From: a virus
Length of the DNA stretch: 38,924 nucleotides
IMG/VR virus record: IMGVR_UViG_3300034374_003578
Span: 1 to 38,924 of that record
Strand: one strand, 5' to 3'
The notes below the pieces were generated by a model, which had not been told where the DNA came from, did not search any database, and worked only from the letters and a program-made list of their open reading frames with translations. Positions within the stretch are counted from its first letter, which is position 1, and the number at the start of each line of letters is the position of its first letter. A program made the position numbers and the translations under genes. Positions 6,569-15,400 of the stretch are shown here, one piece after another.

Positions 6569-6833
6569 ATTAAAGAAGGGTTCTATAATGGGTAAGTATT
6601 ACCCGACTGATGACGAAATGGATGCCGCGATGTGGTGTGTTAAAAACAAAATCAAGATATCACCACTAAAGAAGTCTTTTGCAGAAGACATGTGGTATAT
6701 TGAAATAACACTAAACGGAAAGACGCATAGGTCCCCAGAGTCGTATGGAAAAACTGTTGTATGGGAAAAAATGTATGAGTTCTATCTCTACTACTATAAT
6801 CGATACATAAAAACTATAAATCATGAAGAGTAA
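6561..6833 (+). CDS. small aromatic-rich protein of unknown function
   Basis: A 90-aa protein overlapping the primase-helicase stop by eight bases. An alternative ATG at 6588 would give MGKYYPTDDEMDAAM and avoid the overlap. It is rich in Tyr, Trp and Lys (EDMWYIEITLNGKTHRSPESY, FYLYYYNRY). The ITLNGK...YGKTVVWEKMYEFY pattern suggests a small beta-sheet followed by a helix, vaguely like phage DNA-binding folds, but no family is recognised. It overlaps the start of the following phosphoesterase gene. Confidence 0.6.
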   Translation: MPKLKKGSIMGKYYPTDDEMDAAMWCVKNKIKISPLKKSFAEDMWYIEITLNGKTHRSPESYGKTVVWEKMYEFYLYYYNRYIKTINHEE

Positions 6834-7995
6834 ATATAAGAAGTACATAAAGGAGATACAGCAAATCAGAAAGGACACTGGTTATGGGTCTGATAAGATA
6901 GCTGAGTTAATTGCCTCCTCACATCCAGAGGATAATATTTCAATATCCTCACTGGGTAGGGCTATTAGGAGATTCCAAATGATTGAGCCGTCCATTGTTG
7001 ATGAGTCGATGCATAGGAACAATCTAAACCCAAGCGACAATTGGAAGTTATCTTGGATCAAGGACAAGGTGACTGGCACATCAACACTAGTGGTCAACCC
7101 TGACTACAAGAATGCCGAAGCCATTAACTACGATCAAATCCGAAAGGACATGATTAATGAGATGAAGGATCTTGCCCCACATGTAGACAGGTATAAGCGT
7201 AAAAAGATAACCGATCCTCACTGTTTAGTGTTAGATATAGCCGACCTACACATTGGTAAGCTTGCAACAATGGATGGGTCAAATGATAAGTACGATGTGA
7301 GCCTGGCCATTGATAGGGCAATTAAAGGTAGCTTAGACCTTATAGATAAATCAAAACCATACAACATAGATAAGGTATTTTTTATCATAGGTAATGATGT
7401 TCTTCATATCGATACACCAAAAAGAACTACCACATCAGGCACACCGCAAGACACTGATGGTATGTGGTACGATAACTTTAAGATTGCTAGGGGTGTTTAC
7501 TGCCACATAATTAATGTGTTATCTACCATATCTGACGTACACGTTATCCACTGCCCATCAAACCATGACTACATGACTGGGTTTATGTTAGCTGACGCAG
7601 TGAACTGTTACTTCTACAATAACAAGAACATAACCTTTGACGTTAGTAACGTGCATCGTAAGTACACAAAGTATGGTAGCAATCTATTAATGTTCAGTCA
7701 TGGTGACGGATGTAAGATTGATCAGATACCTTATCTAGCAGCACATGAGGAGCCAGCGATATGGGCAGGAACAAAGTACAGATACAGCTATCTTCACCAC
7801 ATACACCATAAGGACTACTTCAAGTTCAGAAGCGGTAAGGACTATATCGGAATGACGGTGGAGTATATGCGCTCCCCAAGTGGAACAGACAGGTGGCATA
7901 ACGATAATGGATACACAGGGTCCAAGGTATCTATCGAAGCGTTTATACATCACCCTGACAATGGACAGGTTTGTCGATTGACGCATAACTTCTAG
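6823..7995 (+). CDS. calcineurin-like metallophosphoesterase with N-terminal HTH-like region
   Basis: A 390-aa protein. Metal-binding motifs in order: DLH (Asp141, His143), GND (190-192), NHD (247-249), SHGD (His293) and HHIHH (325-329), the full Mre11/SbcD-type phosphoesterase signature. The first 55 residues (SDKIAELI...SISSLGRAIRRFQM) look like a small helix-turn-helix, suggesting DNA targeting. A nuclease or DNA-end-processing role is likely from its place after the primase-helicase; phosphatase activity on another substrate is the alternative. No capping or ATPase partner (SbcC) is nearby. Confidence 0.85.
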   Translation: MKSKYKKYIKEIQQIRKDTGYGSDKIAELIASSHPEDNISISSLGRAIRRFQMIEPSIVDESMHRNNLNPSDNWKLSWIKDKVTGTSTLVVNPDYKNAEAINYDQIRKDMINEMKDLAPHVDRYKRKKITDPHCLVLDIADLHIGKLATMDGSNDKYDVSLAIDRAIKGSLDLIDKSKPYNIDKVFFIIGNDVLHIDTPKRTTTSGTPQDTDGMWYDNFKIARGVYCHIINVLSTISDVHVIHCPSNHDYMTGFMLADAVNCYFYNNKNITFDVSNVHRKYTKYGSNLLMFSHGDGCKIDQIPYLAAHEEPAIWAGTKYRYSYLHHIHHKDYFKFRSGKDYIGMTVEYMRSPSGTDRWHNDNGYTGSKVSIEAFIHHPDNGQVCRLTHNF

Positions 7996-8001
7996 TTGAT
8001 A

Positions 8002-8142
8002 ATGAATAAATGCTTACTTTGCGGAAATAAAATATCCATCGGGCTGAAAACCAGCAAGGTGTGTTATGAGTGTTTATCGGGGCATAAAAAAACAAATAAA
8101 GCAAGTAATTATGATACTCACCGCAATAAAAAAAATCCTTGA
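8002..8142 (+). CDS. 46-aa zinc-ribbon protein
   Basis: A short gene starting MNKCLLCGNK. Cys4-x2-Cys7 and Cys21-x2-Cys24 (VCYECLSGH) form a treble-clef or zinc-ribbon pair. The rest is Lys/Asn-rich, suggesting nucleic-acid contact. It lies between the phosphoesterase stop and the next gene, overlapping the latter by 32 bases. Supported by the paired CxxC motifs and by filling what would otherwise be a gap. Similar mini zinc proteins are common in phages; the target is unknown. Confidence 0.65.
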   Translation: MNKCLLCGNKISIGLKTSKVCYECLSGHKKTNKASNYDTHRNKKNP

Positions 8143-8311
8143 CAACCAACAGGAAAAGGGTCTGAAAAAATACGGTAAAACCGTTGACCAAGCAGATTTA
8201 TCCACTGAAGAATGGTTGGTACATACGCAAGAGGAATTAGCGGATGCGCTGATATATCTTGAGTGCATCAAGAGAAAAATCCAAGATGATAAGACGAAAA
8301 AAGAGAAGTAA
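8111..8311 (+). CDS. small MazG-like / nucleotide pyrophosphohydrolase-like protein
   Basis: A 66-aa protein from ATG 8111. An ATG at 8066 would add 15 residues inside the zinc-ribbon gene and is less likely. The pattern KGLKKYGKTVDQADLSTEEWLVHTQEELADALIYLE matches a short phage family related to MazG-type all-alpha pyrophosphatases: a helix with E-E-L-x-D-A-L-x-Y that could hold one metal-binding pair. A complete MazG active site needs a second acidic pair, which is not obvious here. Neighbouring nucleotide-metabolism genes support the role. Confidence 0.6.
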   Translation: MILTAIKKILDNQQEKGLKKYGKTVDQADLSTEEWLVHTQEELADALIYLECIKRKIQDDKTKKEK

Positions 8312-8750
8312 AAAGAAAGGGCCAGTAAGGGCGAGACAGGTTGTTCACGATGGTATTAAGTTTGCATCTGGGCTGGAGAGGCATATGTATATAGCCTTAA
8401 AGAAGGCAAAGATTAAGGCTCTTTATGAGGGTGAGACGTTTACCCTTGTTGATGGGTTTATGTTTGACTCTTCATCGTATGAACGTCAATCTAATGGTAA
8501 GGGAGACATGATAGATAGAGGCAATAAAAATATTCTCCCTATAAAATATACGCCCGACTTTATTGGTGACGGATTTATAATTGAGTGTAAGGGTAGAGCA
8601 AATGAAAGCTTCCCAATGAGATGGAAGATGTTTAAAAAATATGTCAATGATAATTTAACTGGTGTCACACTATATAAACCACAGAATCAAAAAGAGTGTG
8701 ATGCTGTTGTAGAACTAATAAAACAAAAAAGAAATGAATTGGGAGATTAG
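8286..8750 (+). CDS. DUF1064-type PD-(D/E)XK endonuclease
   Basis: A 154-aa protein from ATG 8286; a TTG at 8259 in frame is less likely. The very basic N-terminus (MIRRKKRSKKKG) precedes a nuclease fold with SGLE (Glu31), YTPDF (Asp91) and IIECKGR (Glu100, Lys102): the D-x(8)-E-x-K core of the PD-(D/E)XK superfamily. The closest family I recall is the phage DUF1064 group, thought to act as structure-specific endonucleases, for example on branched DNA. It overlaps the previous gene by 26 bases. Confidence 0.8.
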   Translation: MIRRKKRSKKKGPVRARQVVHDGIKFASGLERHMYIALKKAKIKALYEGETFTLVDGFMFDSSSYERQSNGKGDMIDRGNKNILPIKYTPDFIGDGFIIECKGRANESFPMRWKMFKKYVNDNLTGVTLYKPQNQKECDAVVELIKQKRNELGD

Positions 8751-8868
8751 CTTTGGATTGTATCCTGGAATATTAATAGGATTTAGATCATATAATGAAG
8801 AAGATCATTCAACACATGTATTATATCTTCCATTTATAGATATTGCACTTACATTATTTAACGACTAA
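8734..8868 (+). CDS. 44-aa protein before the ribonucleotide reductase small subunit
   Basis: A short gene starting MNWEISFGLYPGILIGFRSY and ending in TAA at 8866-8868. The stop shares its last base with the next ATG (TAATG), the coupling style seen elsewhere in this genome. It overlaps the nuclease gene by 17 bases. The product is hydrophobic and beta-prone (HVLYLPFIDIALTLF) but has no clear membrane helix. It exactly fills the gap before the reductase gene. Function unknown. Confidence 0.65.
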   Translation: MNWEISFGLYPGILIGFRSYNEEDHSTHVLYLPFIDIALTLFND

Positions 8869-9827
8869 TGGGATTATTTACACCTAGAATAGAATATAAA
8901 CCTTTTGAGTATCCTGAGTATTACACGGAAGGTTGGCTGAAGCAGGCGCAAGCGTTTTGGCTACATACAGAAATATCAATGTCTGGTGACGTTAAAGACT
9001 GGCATGAGAACTTAACATTGTCAGAGAAAAATTTAGTAGGTAATATCTTACTTGGCTTTGCGCAGACTGAATGCGCTGTATCTGATTACTGGACACAGAA
9101 AGTTGTGTCATGGTTCCCAAAGCACGAGATACAGCAAATGGCTATGATGTTTGGTTCGCAAGAAACAATACATGCAGTGGCATACTCTTATTTAAATGAA
9201 ACACTTGGATTAAACGACTTTAAAGCATTTTTACATGAAGAGGCAACGGCAGATCGCTTTAACAATCTTGTGGCTTATGACGGCAATGATACTGTGGGCA
9301 TCGCTAGATCGCTGGCAATATTTAGCGCATTCGCAGAAGGTGTATCACTGTATAGTGCTTTCGCTGTTCTTTATAGTTTCCAGCTCCGCAACCTTCTCAA
9401 AGGAATAGGTCAGCAAATGAAGTGGAGTGTTCGAGATGAGTCTCTTCATAGTCGCATGGGTTGTAAACTGTTTAATCACATGTGTTCTGAAGATGAAACT
9501 TTAAGATCAAAGGTTATGGACGATGTTATTGCCGCGGCTGAAACAATGATTGAGCTTGAGCATAAATATATTGATAAGATGTTTGAGATGGGTGATCTTG
9601 AAAATCTAAAAGCTGAAGATCTTAAAAACTTTATTATCAAGCGAACAAATGAAAAGCTACATGAACTTAACTATGATTATGGTTTTGATTATGACGCTGA
9701 GTCAGCTAAACAGCTTGACTGGTTCTACCATTTAACTGGTGGACATACGCATACAGATTTCTTTGCTATTAGACCGACTGATTACAGTAAGGCTAATGAA
9801 GGGGAAGACTTTAACGATATCTGGTAA
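8868..9827 (+). CDS. nrdB: class I ribonucleotide reductase, small (beta) subunit
   Basis: A 319-aa R2 protein that holds the metal cofactor and generates the radical for NDP reduction. Ligands seen: GSQETIH (Glu99, His102), AFAEGVS (Glu157), RDESLH (Glu191, His194). The radical Tyr position is occupied by Tyr106, four residues after the ETIH histidine. At the first ligand position the motif appears to be QTE (Glu68) rather than the classical Asp. The C-terminus is acidic (NEGEDFNDIW), as expected for the tail that docks on the large subunit. It shares one base with the next gene (TAATG). Confidence 0.93.
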   Translation: MGLFTPRIEYKPFEYPEYYTEGWLKQAQAFWLHTEISMSGDVKDWHENLTLSEKNLVGNILLGFAQTECAVSDYWTQKVVSWFPKHEIQQMAMMFGSQETIHAVAYSYLNETLGLNDFKAFLHEEATADRFNNLVAYDGNDTVGIARSLAIFSAFAEGVSLYSAFAVLYSFQLRNLLKGIGQQMKWSVRDESLHSRMGCKLFNHMCSEDETLRSKVMDDVIAAAETMIELEHKYIDKMFEMGDLENLKAEDLKNFIIKRTNEKLHELNYDYGFDYDAESAKQLDWFYHLTGGHTHTDFFAIRPTDYSKANEGEDFNDIW

Positions 9828-10147
9828 TGCCACTTAAGTTTAAATGTACCGAGTGTGGCGCATGCTGTAGGTTGGTAGGTATGTCAACAATAGAACATAA
9901 CCTGCCAGTAAGAGATGATGGTTCGTGTGGATATCTTGTAGATAATAAGTGTTCTATATATGATGACAGACCAGATTATTGCAGGGTAGATAAAATGGGA
10001 TTTAATTATGCTGGATTAGATAGGATTGAATACTATAAAGAATCAAACAAGGCTTGTAATAAATTAATAGACTATCTTGGTCTTGATGAAAAGTTTAAAA
10101 TAGATTATGAAAGAGAGTACACTAATAGAGATGCAGAAGAAGATTGA
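9827..10147 (+). CDS. YkgJ-family cysteine-cluster protein
   Basis: A 106-aa protein with the family hallmark CxxCxxCC near the N-terminus (Cys7, Cys10, Cys13, Cys14) and further Cys34, Cys42 and Cys52 (the CSIYDDRPDYC stretch). YkgJ/UPF0153-type proteins are predicted to bind zinc or iron or an Fe-S cluster. Placement between the two reductase subunits suggests a role in metal supply or maturation of the reductase, but that is inference. Start shares one base with the R2 stop. Confidence 0.85.
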   Translation: MPLKFKCTECGACCRLVGMSTIEHNLPVRDDGSCGYLVDNKCSIYDDRPDYCRVDKMGFNYAGLDRIEYYKESNKACNKLIDYLGLDEKFKIDYEREYTNRDAEED

Positions 10148-10337
10148 GTCACTGACTCGATTGATGCAGCACATTCTTAATGAACAGCAAAGATTAACCG
10201 AAATGTCAGTGGGTACACTTGAGCTGATCAAGCTTATGCCTGATTATGATAAAGCCTTGGAGGATCTGAAAGAAAAAAACTTAGAAGAACTAAAAAATAA
10301 TAAGGAGAATGTCGAGTCACAAGTGGGTGAAGGGTGA
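10131..10337 (+). CDS. small coiled-coil protein between reductase genes
   Basis: A 68-aa protein from ATG 10131 (MQKKIESLTRLMQHILNEQ). An upstream in-frame ATG at 10107 would extend it by eight residues into the cysteine-cluster gene. It is almost wholly helical with heptad spacing (SLTRLMQHILNEQQRL; ALEDLKEKNLEELKNN), indicating a coiled coil. It overlaps both neighbours (17 and 29 bases). Function unknown; possibly an adaptor in the nucleotide-metabolism cluster. Confidence 0.6.
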   Translation: MQKKIESLTRLMQHILNEQQRLTEMSVGTLELIKLMPDYDKALEDLKEKNLEELKNNKENVESQVGEG

Positions 10338-12030
10338 GGACTACCCTAAATGGGCAGACTCAGATGTATACAAGAAAACTATAGGTGGAGGGTATCTACT
10401 CAACGGTGAGACACCAAGGGATGCTTATTGGAGGGTTGCTAAAACAGTGGCTTCTCATCTTGAGCGACCCGAAATGGCTGACAGGTTCTTTGAGTATATA
10501 TGGAATGGATGGCTTTGTCTAGCCTCACCAGTGCTATCAAATACGGGGACCACAAGGGGTCTACCTATTAGTTGTTTTGGTATTGATGTGGCAGACTCGA
10601 TTGCAGACATAGGCGGTAAGAACCTAGAAATGATGTTGTTAGCTAAACATGGTGGTGGTGTTGGTGTAGGTATCAACCAGATTAGACCATCAGGATCTAA
10701 CATAAAGGGTAATGGAACGTCTGACGGAGTTGTTCCGTTCTGTAAGATTTATGACTCAGCAATACTAGCCACCAACCAGGGTTCGGTTCGAAGAGGAGCT
10801 GCATCCGTTAATTTAAACATCGAACACGATGACTTTGAGGATTGGTTGGAGATCAGGGAGCCAAGGGGTGATGTGAATCGACAGTCACTTAATCTTCACC
10901 AGTGTGCTGTTGTGGGTGATAAGTTTATGCGTAAGCTACAAGATGGTGACGAAACAGCTAGGCGTAAGTGGAGTAAGCTACTGCAAAAGCGCAAGTCTAC
11001 TGGTGAGCCGTACATTATGTATAAGGGTAATGTCAATAAGCAGAATCCAGACATGTACCGACATAATGGTTTGAAGGTACACATGACAAATATCTGTTCT
11101 GAGATTGTTCTACACACCGATGAAAATCATAGCTTTGTGTGTTGCCTGTCTTCCTTGAATCTAGCTAAGTATGACGAGTGGAAGGGTACCAACCTGATAC
11201 ACGACTCCATTTGGTTTTTAGATGGAGTCCTTGAGGAGTTTATCCAAAGAGCAAAGGGTAAGATAGGATTTGAAAATTCAGTTAGGTCAGCTGAGAAGGG
11301 TAGAGCATTAGGTCTTGGTGTTCTTGGATGGCACACTTATTTACAAGACAAAGGAATACCCTTTGAAGGATTATTAGCACAATATGAAACTAGAAAAATA
11401 TTTTCTCAAATTAAAATCGAAACTGAACGAGCGTCTATGGCGCTTGCTGAGAGCTTTGGGGAGCCACTTTGGTGTTCTGGATCAGGCCTTAGAAATACTC
11501 ATCTACGGGCCATTGCTCCTACTGTTAGTAATAGTAAACTTAGTGGGAATGTTTCTCCTGGTATTGAGCCTTGGGCTGCTAATGTATTTACGGAACAAAG
11601 TGCGAAAGGTACGTTCATTCGTAAAAATCCTTCTTTAGAAAAAGTACTAAAGCTTCATAAGCTTAACACCGATGAGATCTGGGACAAGATACTCAGGGAT
11701 GGTGGTTCAGTTCAAGGTATTGACGAGTTGAATGACATCACTATTGGTAAGTATAAAATACCACTCAAGGAGGTGTTTCAAACATTCAAGGAGATTAATC
11801 AGCTGGAGATAGTCAATCAGGCTGGGATACGACAACAGTACATAGATCAAAGCGTTAGCCTCAATCTAGCGTTTCCCTCAACCGCAACGCCTAAGTTTAT
11901 CAATAAGGTTCACCTAGAAGCGTGGAAGAAGGGTATAAAGACGCTGTACTATGTTCGTACTGAATCTGTTCTCAGGGGAGATATTGCCGATAAGGCTACA
12001 GATGAGAACTGTTTAAGTTGTGATGGATAA
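10309..12030 (+). CDS. nrdA: class I ribonucleotide reductase, large (alpha) subunit
   Basis: A 573-aa catalytic subunit reducing ribonucleotides to deoxyribonucleotides. Motifs: PISC with redox Cys89, NxCxE at Asn261, Cys263 and Glu265 (thiyl-radical site), redox Cys at 278/279 in FVCCLS, radical-path Tyr547-Tyr548 (TLYYVRTES), and a C-terminal CLSC (Cys568, Cys571) for re-reduction by thioredoxin or glutaredoxin. It begins directly in the catalytic region, so it lacks the N-terminal ATP-cone that allosterically limits activity in typical cellular enzymes (750-850 aa). An AAGGAG lies only one base before the ATG, too close to be a normal Shine-Dalgarno site. Confidence 0.93.
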   Translation: MSSHKWVKGEDYPKWADSDVYKKTIGGGYLLNGETPRDAYWRVAKTVASHLERPEMADRFFEYIWNGWLCLASPVLSNTGTTRGLPISCFGIDVADSIADIGGKNLEMMLLAKHGGGVGVGINQIRPSGSNIKGNGTSDGVVPFCKIYDSAILATNQGSVRRGAASVNLNIEHDDFEDWLEIREPRGDVNRQSLNLHQCAVVGDKFMRKLQDGDETARRKWSKLLQKRKSTGEPYIMYKGNVNKQNPDMYRHNGLKVHMTNICSEIVLHTDENHSFVCCLSSLNLAKYDEWKGTNLIHDSIWFLDGVLEEFIQRAKGKIGFENSVRSAEKGRALGLGVLGWHTYLQDKGIPFEGLLAQYETRKIFSQIKIETERASMALAESFGEPLWCSGSGLRNTHLRAIAPTVSNSKLSGNVSPGIEPWAANVFTEQSAKGTFIRKNPSLEKVLKLHKLNTDEIWDKILRDGGSVQGIDELNDITIGKYKIPLKEVFQTFKEINQLEIVNQAGIRQQYIDQSVSLNLAFPSTATPKFINKVHLEAWKKGIKTLYYVRTESVLRGDIADKATDENCLSCDG

Positions 12031-12210
12031 TTAGCGCTTAGAGTAGTAGACGATGGTAACTTTACTGTCGTCTTCTCTAATGTGCTTCACAACTTTACCG
12101 TTATAGTCCCTGTATACAGTTACTTTACTACCAAGCGGATCAATACCGCTTTGACTTGAAAGACAACTGGTTAGAGAGATTGTTAGTATGAAAAAAATTA
12201 ACTTACGCAT
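12031..12210 (-). CDS. 59-aa lipoprotein
   Basis: A short minus-strand gene whose stop abuts the reductase stop (12030/12031). The N-terminus MRKLIFFILTISLTSC is a lipoprotein signal peptide: basic n-region, hydrophobic core, lipobox LTSC with Cys16 followed by LSSQ. The mature part is about 44 residues, charged and beta-prone (VTVYRDYNGKVVKHIRED). It would be lipid-anchored in the host envelope. Phage lipoproteins of this size can serve superinfection exclusion or act as outer-membrane spanins; neither can be chosen from sequence. Last gene of the leftward block, after a gap of about 200 bases. Confidence 0.8.
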   Translation of the reverse strand: MRKLIFFILTISLTSCLSSQSGIDPLGSKVTVYRDYNGKVVKHIREDDSKVTIVYYSKR

Positions 12211-12391
12211 GCTTTATGTTTTGGTAAAAATAAGTAAATGTTATTAAAACATTAACTACTTATATTAATAATTACACGCGTAAGCCGATTCTTATGTTAA
12301 GTTTTTTTTGAAATTATGCTATACACATATGCATTGTGTAGTATATATATGTATATTTGTGTTCTGTTTTGTTTGTTTGGTTATGGTTTAG
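12211..12391. other. AT-rich intergenic stretch with antisense -7 box
   Basis: No protein-coding gene is supported here. It holds an inverted repeat AATGTT-ATTAA-AACATT around 12238-12254, a T-run at 12302-12309, and on the plus strand TATATTTG at 12352-12359, a perfect TAnnTTTG box with only a partial TTG element 15 bases upstream. If active, that promoter would make a transcript of roughly 50-60 bases ending at the terminator at 12392-12418. Confidence 0.4.
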
Positions 12392-12418
12392 GGGTGGTCT
12401 TGATTGGCCACCCTTTTT
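12392..12418 (+). terminator. rho-independent terminator of the rightward block
   Basis: GGGTGGTC (12392-12399) pairs with GGCCACCC (12406-12413) in an 8-bp stem with one G-T wobble and a 6-base loop, followed by TTTTT. It reads rightward and would end the reductase transcript before it runs into the opposing giant gene, whose stop codon begins at 12417. The reverse orientation has no T-run. Confidence 0.8.
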
Positions 12419-15400
12419 ATTTCCTAACTCGATCTAGCTTTACATCAATCTTACCCCTTGCTATTTGGCTTCGCATCGCTGAACTTATCCCATTGTCCTT
12501 CATTGTAGCCCTAATATCTCTTGGCTTTACACCCAGGGATATTAATGAGTTATATAGGTTTACCGCCACTTGGTAGTCATCGTTCATTGCTTTTTGGGTG
12601 GCTCTAATTACCCTATCAACATCTGCCTGGGTTTCATAGTCATCTAGATTATTCTTCATTGAGTTGTAAGCCCTCTTTGACTCCTGAGCTTCGTCTTGTA
12701 TATCTCTAAACTTAAAGCCAGCCTGCTCTAGTGATTTTACTTCATGCACCTTAAATCCAGTAAGCTGACCAATCGCCTCGTTTAATTTTTTCTCTGATTG
12801 AACAATCTTTCTCATTGATGTAAGGGACCCTGGCTCAATTGTCTTATATAATTGAAGTGCTATTTTTCCAGATACCTCAAATGGAGTGTCTGTTTTTCTC
12901 CAGATCTTACCTCCGTAATCATTTTCATTGTTTGATACATTCCTGAGTGTATTAAGTAGTATATCCTCCGAAACAAATGGCCCTGCTAGCTCTCCTAATA
13001 TTTCAGAAAAATCTTCCCCAGTTTTAGCGTAGTTTGTTGTAGCGTTAACAACCTTAAATATACTTCCGTATGGGTCGGATGCCGATATACTTACATATGT
13101 GAAATTACCATTTGGTTTTACTTCTTGAATTGCTATGTCTGAATTTGTATCCCAGAACGGTAGAAGCATTCTTATCTTTTCTGACAGGCCATCTTCATCA
13201 TCGTCTCCTGGGACTAGTGGTATACCAAAAAGTGATATCATACCATACTTAAACGCCTGGAACCCTATAATACTAGCCAGCCTCATAGCTCCCCTCTTTT
13301 GCGCTAATTTTTTCCCAGCCTCAGAGGCGCCAGGTATGTCCCCCTTAATTTCTTTAATAGCCAATGCTACGGTGTTATAAGCGGTTCTATAGGCCTCTAT
13401 CTGGAATGAAATAAACGTACCAGCGACAGGGAATGCCTTGAATAATTTACCAGCAGCACCAATTCTACCGTAGTTTGGTAGTATGTTTTTGATTATTTCA
13501 GCAACATAGTCATTAACCGCTGATTGCTGAGACGCGTCTAACTGGTTGTATGACTTGCCATCGAAAAGAATCTTACTATAGTTTAGTTTTTCCTTTTCGT
13601 AGGCCACGATCTTAAACATGTCATCCTCATACTGGTATGCCTCCTGTGACTTTTCACCGAATTTTTTAATACCCCTTCCAGTTTTGCTCAGTATGTTATT
13701 GGTCTTTTCGTCAATCCTCTTAGCTAAGGCTTTCTCGAAAGACTCTTCACCTTCAAATATTGCTTTTATTTCACCAATAGTAGCTCCCTGACCTATTATA
13801 CCAGCCCTGATCCACTCATCCATCTTGGCCTCTTGCTCTGCTGTTAATTCTTTTCCAACAAATAGCTTGGCTAATACCATAAATGGTTGTTGATATTCTC
13901 TTGGGTCTAGATACCCATTCTGAGCCATGAAGTACATGTTACCTATTACGTTCTTAGCGTGTGTGCCAAAAGATAGAATTGTTTTACTGTACTTAACGGC
14001 ACCAACACCCTTTAACCAATAACCATACACTTTCCCAATGTCGGGTACTTCAGCAAAGTATTTAGCTATGTCCTTTTGCTTAAACGCTTTTACCACAGCA
14101 GATGGCGCATACAACCCATCTAGTGGATTCATACTAGCGTCACCCTCAAATGATATCTTTTCGTATCCCTCTGGTACTTTTTTCCCAGCCTCTTTTTCAA
14201 ACAACCATACACCCAATCCAGCATCCCTTATCTTGGTTAGATATTTTTGAGACTCAACTAAATTGGCGATTTTGAAAACACTCATGGCGTAGTTATACCC
14301 AGGGTCTGTGTACTCACCCATTAAAGCTCTAATGGCAGGCGGTATATCCTTTCTCCTCTTAAGCGAACGAAGATCTTTTCTACCAATCTTAGGCTGTGCA
14401 AATAAGATGTACTCATTCACATCATTTTTCGATAAAATACTGTCTATAATGTCATCTACATGCATGGTTAGCGCCTCATCCTCAGTCACACCGTCTCGGT
14501 CCATTATTTCCTTTACAGAGGCCTTGTTTGATAATATCCTATTCTTGCGTCTGTTATAATCAGCCTCTGTTATACTACCGTCCTTTAGTTGTTGGTCTAG
14601 CTCCTTTATACCGTTTAGACTATTGTAGTAAGCATCCCTTAAGTGGTTTTGTGCGGCTGTTATGACTTGATCACTGACCTCGTTCTTCCAGTTCTTGTTA
14701 TCAAAAATCTCATATGATCGATTCATGTACACACCGATATTATCTAGTATGTTCTGAGCGCTACGGTCAGCCTTTATCACACCTAGGTCGATAAGCTTAA
14801 GACTAAGGGAGTCAATGTGGTCCCTCATAGCTTGAGCCATCTGAGCAATATCTTCTGGAAGTTCATCCCTCCAGAAATTCCTCTCTTCTGCGTCCCTCAT
14901 AAATTCATTTACAGCGTCTAGCAGCTCATCTCTTTTATCTTGAGACTTGTATCTATTTATGGCACTATTTAAGGCTTCTGCCATCATTTTAGCTTGCCTC
15001 AACTCAGCTGAGATAGCTGACTCCATAGCCTCATGAGCCAAGAACATACTTTGTGTTCTAAAGCCACGGGCAGATAGGGCACCTCTTCTAGCGTACTCGA
15101 ACCAATTCTTAACCTTTTTCCCGTCTTTATTCCAAACTCTTTCAGCATCGTAAGCTCCAGACTCAATCTCTTGTTCGGTGTACCCAAGCTTAATCAAGTG
15201 ATTCTTGATATCTATACCTGGTATACCCCTTTGGATACCCCACTCAAACGCATCTTTAATTTTAGCGCTTGGCTTTTTCTTTTTTCGTTTTCTTATTGCA
15301 GGTTCTTCAGCTCCAGATACACCAGTGTATAGAGATAGAGCTATCGAAGTATATGGATTAACAATTAAATTAGAGTATCCATTTTCTTTGAGCCATTTAG

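Noticed and set aside
10302-10311. AAGGAG as a Shine-Dalgarno site for the reductase large subunit
   Set aside because: It ends one base before the ATG, too close to act in the usual way, and other genes here lack such sites.
12316-12576. Plus-strand open frame of 86 codons with hydrophobic residues
   Set aside because: It crosses the terminator hairpin and lies antisense to the 3' end of the giant gene; the hydrophobic look comes from reading AT-rich and antisense sequence.
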